Of a stretch of 64,000 nucleotides of DNA, positions 60,139-64,000 are shown one piece after another. Position numbers and translations under genes: made by a program. The stretch lies in the NCBI GenBank assembly GCA_013822395.1, contig PNKK01000006.1, positions 33,204-97,203 of the forward strand. Reading direction: 5' to 3'. How positions within the stretch are numbered: position 1 is the stretch's first letter; each line of letters begins with the position of its first letter. The DNA comes from Anaerolinea sp. GTDB taxonomy: Bacteria > Chloroflexota > Limnocylindria > Limnocylindrales > CSP1-4. The notes under the pieces are model-generated. The model saw only the letters and a list, made by a program, of their open reading frames with translations, was not told the DNA's origin and did not search any database.

Positions 60139-61104
60139 CTACTTGTATAGGACCGCCTGGATCTGCGGGTCATTGATGTTCGACTTGTCGTACCAGAAGA
60201 AGCCGGTGTCGATCGTCTTCGGGAGCGACTCGCCCTTGATCGCCTTGACCGCGGCCGCGACGCACTGCTCGCCGATGCCGATCGGGTTCTGGGTGATCGC
60301 GCCAAGCATCAGGCCGCTGTTGATCGCGTCGATCTGGGCTTGGCCCGAATCGTAGCCGATGACGGTGAGCTTGCCCGACATGTTCAGTTCCTTGACGGCG
60401 TTGACGACGCCGATCGCGGAGCCCTCGTTCCCGCCGAAGAAGCCCTTGATGTCCGGGTTGGCCTGGATCATCGCCTTCGCCAGGTCGGCCGACTTGAGCT
60501 GATCGCCGCCCCCGTACTGGGGGCCGATGATCTGGATGTTTGGGTACTTGCTCTTGATCTGGTCGACGAACCCATTGGTCCGATCGATGCCAGTCCGGCT
60601 GGTCTGGTCGTGAATGATCACGCCGACCTTGCCCGAGCCGCCGATCGCCTCGGCCATCTTGTCGGCCGCCAGGGCCGCGGCCGCGATGTTGTCGGTGGCG
60701 GCGGTCGTCACGGGGATGTCGCTGTCCACGCCCGAATCGAATCCAACGACCGGGATGTTCGCATCCTTGAACTTCTGGAGCAGCGGGATCGCCGCCTTGC
60801 TATCGAGAGCGGCGAAGCAGATGGCCTGGGGCTTCTTGTTGTACTCAGCCTGCAGCATCTCCATCTGCTTGTCGACCTGTGACTCGTTCTCCGGGCCCTG
60901 GAAGTTGACGGTCACGCCCTCCTTGGTGGCCTGCTGTTCCGCGCCCTGCTTCACGGCCTGCCAGAACTGGTGCTGAAAGCCCTTCGAAATGATCGGGATA
61001 TACGTGGTGCCGGCGCTCTCGCCCGCCGACGGCGAGGCGCCCGAACCACAGGCGCCGACGACAAGCGCCACGACGCCAACCATGGATAGGAACCGTTTGT
61101 TCAT
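60139..61104 (-). CDS. Sugar ABC transporter substrate-binding lipoprotein (RbsB/XylF class)
   Basis: The protein has 321 residues. The signal peptide KRFLSMVGVVALVVGACGSG has a lipobox ending at GAC. The binding fold has YIPIISKGFQHQFWQAVKQGAEQQA, VVGFDSGVDSDIPVTTAATDN and FFGGNEGSAIGVVNAV, typical of pentose/fucose-type sugar-binding proteins. The ATG at 61104 has GAGGAG upstream. It is the third gene of a leftward importer operon (ATPase, permease, binding protein) next to the fucose operon, so L-fucose, D-arabinose or a similar sugar is the likely ligand. A dead copy of its 5' end lies just upstream. Confidence 0.92.
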   Translation of the reverse strand: MNKRFLSMVGVVALVVGACGSGASPSAGESAGTTYIPIISKGFQHQFWQAVKQGAEQQATKEGVTVNFQGPENESQVDKQMEMLQAEYNKKPQAICFAALDSKAAIPLLQKFKDANIPVVGFDSGVDSDIPVTTAATDNIAAAALAADKMAEAIGGSGKVGVIIHDQTSRTGIDRTNGFVDQIKSKYPNIQIIGPQYGGGDQLKSADLAKAMIQANPDIKGFFGGNEGSAIGVVNAVKELNMSGKLTVIGYDSGQAQIDAINSGLMLGAITQNPIGIGEQCVAAAVKAIKGESLPKTIDTGFFWYDKSNINDPQIQAVLYK

Positions 61105-61297
61105 CGTGCTCCTCCTGTTGCCCCTGGACCGACTGGACATGGGTGCCGGAGGCAGGGCATCCGCCCGGCGCAAAGCCCGCACCAGAATGAGGCGTTGTCT
61201 GATGGCGCCGACGACAAGCGCCACGACGCCAACCATGGATAGGAACCGTTTGTTCAGCGTCTCCTCCTGTTGCTCCTGGACCGACTGGATGTGGGTT
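61051..61297. repeat. Direct duplication of the binding-protein signal region
   Basis: 61051-61103 (signal-peptide codons and start of the binding-protein gene) recurs with no mismatch at 61204-61256, and similarity continues through the SD region to about 61146 and 61297. In the upstream copy the start ATG is CTG, so it cannot initiate normally, and it breaks off after the GVVALVVGA codons. It is a remnant of a tandem paralogue or a local duplication. Confidence 0.92.
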
Positions 61298-61346
61298 CTG
61301 GATGTGGGGCCAGCTATCGGTCGCATGGCGGGCTACGGCGACGGCG

Positions 61347-62348
61347 CTACGCCTGCTGGCGCCGGCGGATGATGTCAAGGTAAACGGCCAGAATGACGAC
61401 GACACCGGTCACGACGGTCTGCCACTCCTGGGGGACGGACATGATGCGCAGGCCGTTGGTGAGCGTGCTGATGATGAACGCACCGATGATCGTGCCGAGG
61501 ATCGAGCCCTCGCCTCCGCTCAGTGAGGTGCCACCGATGACGACGGCAGCGATCGCGTCGAGCTCGTAGCCGAAGCCGAGCGAGGGCTGGGCCGAGTTCA
61601 CGCGGGCGGCAATGAGGACCCCGCCCAGGCCCGCGAACAGCCCGCCGAGCGCGTAGACCGCCGTCTTCCACACGGCGACATTGACGCCCGACAGGCGAGT
61701 GGCCTCCTCGTTGCTGCCGAGTGCGTACGTGTACCGGCCGAGCACGGTCTTCGAGAGAATGAATGCAGCCACGATCGCCGCCCCGAACAGGACGAGGACG
61801 ATGTTCGGGATGGAGGCGCCCGGAATGAGCGACCCGAGAAGCGAACCCATCACCGCCTGGTTGAACTCGGGGGTGCTCGTGAAGTAGATCGGGGCGAGGC
61901 CGGAGATCACCAGGGCCAGGCCTCGCGCCACGTTGAGCGTGCCCAGCGTGGCGATGAAGGGCGGCAGCTTGAAGCGGGCGATGAGGATCCCATTGGCAAC
62001 TCCGACCAACCCGCCCGTCAGAATCCCGGCGAGGACCCCGACCGGGACCGGCAGACCCATGTTCGTAACGACGACGCCGGTCATCACCGCGGCAAGGGTC
62101 ATGACGGTCCCAATCGAGAGGTCGATGCCGGCAGTGATGATCACGAACGTTTCACCCAGCGCCAGGACGCCGACGACCGATGTCGCGATCAGAATCCCGA
62201 CGAAGTTGTCGAACTGGAAGAAGTTCGGCGATGCGAACGAGAAAAAGACGATGATCAGGATCAACGCGGCGAACGCCAGCAGCCGCTGCATCGCATCGCT
62301 GCGGGCGAGGGACCGGGGTCGGACCAGTCGTGAGAGCCCCAGGTCCAT
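61347..62348 (-). CDS. Sugar ABC transporter permease (RbsC family)
   Basis: The protein has 333 residues with eight to ten membrane helices. Family segments are GETFVIITAGIDLSIGTVMTLAAV (with the ITAGIDLS core), FKLPPFIATLGTLNVARGLALVISG, GRYTYALGSNEEATRLSGVNV and IGGTSLSGGEGSILGTIIGAF. It forms the membrane channel with the ATPase encoded 40 bases upstream and receives sugar from the lipoprotein encoded downstream. It is a homodimer type, as only one permease gene is present, unlike the rhaPQ pair. Confidence 0.94.
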   Translation of the reverse strand: MDLGLSRLVRPRSLARSDAMQRLLAFAALILIIVFFSFASPNFFQFDNFVGILIATSVVGVLALGETFVIITAGIDLSIGTVMTLAAVMTGVVVTNMGLPVPVGVLAGILTGGLVGVANGILIARFKLPPFIATLGTLNVARGLALVISGLAPIYFTSTPEFNQAVMGSLLGSLIPGASIPNIVLVLFGAAIVAAFILSKTVLGRYTYALGSNEEATRLSGVNVAVWKTAVYALGGLFAGLGGVLIAARVNSAQPSLGFGYELDAIAAVVIGGTSLSGGEGSILGTIIGAFIISTLTNGLRIMSVPQEWQTVVTGVVVILAVYLDIIRRRQQA

Positions 62349-62388
62349 CAGTGCATTCCCCGCTCTGAAGGAGTCATCAAAGCCCGCG

Positions 62389-63897
62389 CTACGCCGCGGC
62401 CAATCGCTGGGTGGCGTAGGTCATGATCCGTTCCTGGGTCGCCTCGGCGCTCGTGAGCTCGCCGGTGATCCTTCCCTCGCACATCACGATGATTCGATGG
62501 CTCATCCGGAGGATCTCAGGGAGCTCGGACGAGATCATGATGATCGACTTCCCTTCGCGGGCCAGGTCGTTGAGCAACCGGTAGATCTCGCTCTTGGCGC
62601 CCACGTCGATCCCGCGCGTCGGCTCGTCGAAAATGAGGATCTCCATGTCTGCTGTGAGCCATTTCGCCACGACAACCTTCTGCTGGGTCCCGCCGGAAAG
62701 GTTCCGTGCCTTCTGGCGCAGCGAGGGAGTCTTGATCGCCAGGTGATCGACCTGACTCCGGGCGACCGACTCGGTGAGCCGGCTCCTCACGGCCCCAAGG
62801 ACCCCGAGATACCGCCGCAGCGCGGCGAGCAGGACGTTCGTCTCGACGTCCATCCCAAGGCACAGGCCGAAGCGCTTGCGATCTTCGGACAGATAGCCGA
62901 TCCCGTGGCGGACGGCGTCGGCTGGGCTCTTGATGTCGACCTTCTGGCCGTGGACGAGGATCTCGCCCGACTGCAGCCGGTCGGCCCCGAAGATGGCCCG
63001 TGCGACCTCCGTCCGTCCGGCTCCGACGAGGCCCGCGAAGCCGAGGATCTCGCCCTTCCGGAGCTGGAAGCTCACGTCGCGGACCATCCGCCCGCGGTTG
63101 AGTCCGCGCACCTCGACGACGACCTCGGGATCGGGCCGTCCCGGGAGCTCCGGCGTGGTCTCGAAGATGGTCCGGCCGACCATCATCGAGATGACCTTGT
63201 CGATCGGCGCCTCGGTCGTCTTGACGGTGTCGATGTAGCGGCCGTCGCGCATGACGGTGACCCGGTCGGAGATCTGCTTGAGCTCCTCGAGCCGATGCGA
63301 GATGTGGACGACACCGACGCCTCGTTCGCGCAGCTGGCGGATGATCCGGAACAGCTCATCGATCTCGATCTCGGTCAGGGTGGCCGTCGGCTCGTCCATG
63401 ATCAGGACCTCGGCCTTGAACGAGAGCGCCTTCGCGATCTCCACCATCTGCTGTCCGGCCACGCTCAGCTCGCCGACCTTGCGCCGGTGATCCATCTTCA
63501 GGTTGAGCTCTTGGAACAACAGACGGGCCTGATCGTTGAGGTCCCGGTCATCGAGGAGGGCGCCAAAGCCACGCCTCGGCTCCCGCCCGATGAAGATGTT
63601 CTGGGCGACCGTGAGATGGGGCATCAGGTTCAGCTCCTGGTGGATGATGCTGATGCCCAACTGCTGAGCCTCGTGGGGCGAGCGGATCTCGACCTCGGAG
63701 CCCTTGAACAGGATCCGGCCCGCGTCGCGGTGGTACACGCCGGCCAGGATCTTCATGAGCGTGGACTTGCCGGCGCCATTCTCGCCGACCAAAGCGTGGA
63801 CTTCGCTCGGCAGGAGCTCGAACCGTGCGTCGTCGAGGGCGCGAACGCCGGGGAAGTCCTTGGCGATGGCTTCCATCACGACCAACGGAGCGCCCAT
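62389..63897 (-). CDS. Sugar ABC transporter ATP-binding protein (two ABC domains)
   Basis: The protein has 502 residues. Domain 1 has Walker [53 protein letters not shown] and [11 protein letters not shown]. Domain 2 has the degenerate loop [50 protein letters not shown] and [18 protein letters not shown]. It is a typical RbsA/XylG-type ATPase, driving sugar uptake with the next two gene products. The ATG at 63897 is 26 bases downstream of an operator-like palindrome. It is the first gene of the operon. Confidence 0.94.
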   Translation of the reverse strand: MGAPLVVMEAIAKDFPGVRALDDARFELLPSEVHALVGENGAGKSTLMKILAGVYHRDAGRILFKGSEVEIRSPHEAQQLGISIIHQELNLMPHLTVAQNIFIGREPRRGFGALLDDRDLNDQARLLFQELNLKMDHRRKVGELSVAGQQMVEIAKALSFKAEVLIMDEPTATLTEIEIDELFRIIRQLRERGVGVVHISHRLEELKQISDRVTVMRDGRYIDTVKTTEAPIDKVISMMVGRTIFETTPELPGRPDPEVVVEVRGLNRGRMVRDVSFQLRKGEILGFAGLVGAGRTEVARAIFGADRLQSGEILVHGQKVDIKSPADAVRHGIGYLSEDRKRFGLCLGMDVETNVLLAALRRYLGVLGAVRSRLTESVARSQVDHLAIKTPSLRQKARNLSGGTQQKVVVAKWLTADMEILIFDEPTRGIDVGAKSEIYRLLNDLAREGKSIIMISSELPEILRMSHRIIVMCEGRITGELTSAEATQERIMTYATQRLAAA

Positions 63898-63922
63898 CTG
63901 CCGACCTGCCGCCTCTGTCGTA

Positions 63923-63936
63923 GGTTACCGTTAACC
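63923..63936. promoter_or_regulatory. LacI-type operator palindrome before the sugar importer
   Basis: GGTTACCGTTAACC is a 12-of-14 inverted repeat with the central CG typical of LacI-family operators. It lies between a consensus TTGACA on the minus strand (63976-63971) and the importer ATG at 63897, a classic repression position. The adjacent LacI gene is the obvious candidate regulator. Confidence 0.65.
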
Positions 63937-63970
63937 GATAGGCCTCACCCTGCCACGAACGGGGATCGGA

Positions 63971-63976
63971 TGTCAA
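63971..63976 (-). promoter_or_regulatory. -35 element of the sugar importer operon
   Basis: Consensus TTGACA on the minus strand, about 74 bases before the importer ATG. A matching -10 is not clear (GCAGGG/CAGGGT at the right spacing), so the promoter may be activator- or sigma-variant-dependent. Confidence 0.4.
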
Positions 63977-64000
63977 GGGAATTGGCGCCTTTGTGTGACG

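Noticed and set aside
61105..61326. Second, longer binding-protein start using the duplicated signal region
   Set aside because: The frame runs through, but the duplicated start is CTG and the joining segment would give a protein with two signal peptides.

Overview
This is a very GC-rich bacterial chromosome segment (clearly above 65% GC by eye), densely packed with genes that often overlap by 4 bases. The gene set is F420-dependent LLM oxidoreductase, a b6/subunit-IV-type quinol:cytochrome complex with a cytochrome c-cupredoxin protein, DUF2203, WYL regulator, UPF0397-type ECF transporter, Thr/Pro-rich exported proteins and many lipoproteins. Together with recurrent TANNNT-N6-8-ATG/GTG leaderless start signals, it fits an uncultured high-GC Chloroflexota lineage (Limnocylindria/Ellin6529-like). 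Actinomycetota is the main alternative. This assignment is an inference from gene content; no rRNA is present.

Layout. 0-5.8 kb: an MBL-rhodanese gene cut by the window edge, an F420-type oxidoreductase, a GT2 glycosyltransferase and a ZnuACB-like metal transporter. 5.8-8.1 kb: a low-density junk region with a small lipoprotein, an IS3-type transposase fragment, an IS-end-like repeat, tRNA-Arg(TCG) and a DUF6855-like gene. 8.1-17 kb: HD phosphohydrolase + CAP protein, WYL regulator, then tandem SAM hydrolases leading into a complete ECF importer. 17-26.8 kb: LysM protein, HTH-GAF4-GGDEF diguanylate cyclase, GIDE-like membrane protein, YbaK editing protein and a HAD/ThiN/BCP/PIG-L operon. 27-33.8 kb: a respiratory operon (Fe-S flavoprotein, split cytochrome b, Rieske, cytochrome c-cupredoxin, kelch protein). 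33.9-37.2 kb: rhodanese, DUF2203, aminotransferase and 2-hydroxyacid dehydrogenase. 37.2-38 kb: a repeat array, tRNA-Lys(TTT) and a GNAT gene fragment that begins right at the tRNA 3' end.

38-64 kb is a deoxysugar catabolic region. The leftward rhaI-rhaEW-rhaB-lutABC operon converts L-rhamnose through L-rhamnulose-1-P to DHAP and L-lactaldehyde, then lactate, then pyruvate. The divergent deoR-rhaTPQS-rhaM operon senses, imports and mutarotates rhamnose. A decayed alpha-L-rhamnosidase C-terminus follows it. Next come a leftward L-fucose/D-arabinose-type operon (lacI, fucU, pfkB-type kinase, transaldolase-like aldolase, fucI, class II aldolase) and a second leftward sugar ABC importer (ATPase, permease, binding protein). 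A LacI-type palindrome lies in front of that importer.

Points most worth attention: the respiratory operon with its flavoprotein and membrane-tethered kelch subunit; twin SAM hydrolases coupled to an ECF importer; a consistent leaderless-promoter grammar; and several duplication or decay scars (signal-peptide duplication at 61 kb, dehydrogenase N-terminus at 36.1 kb, rhamnosidase tail at 53.5 kb, GNAT at tRNA-Lys).
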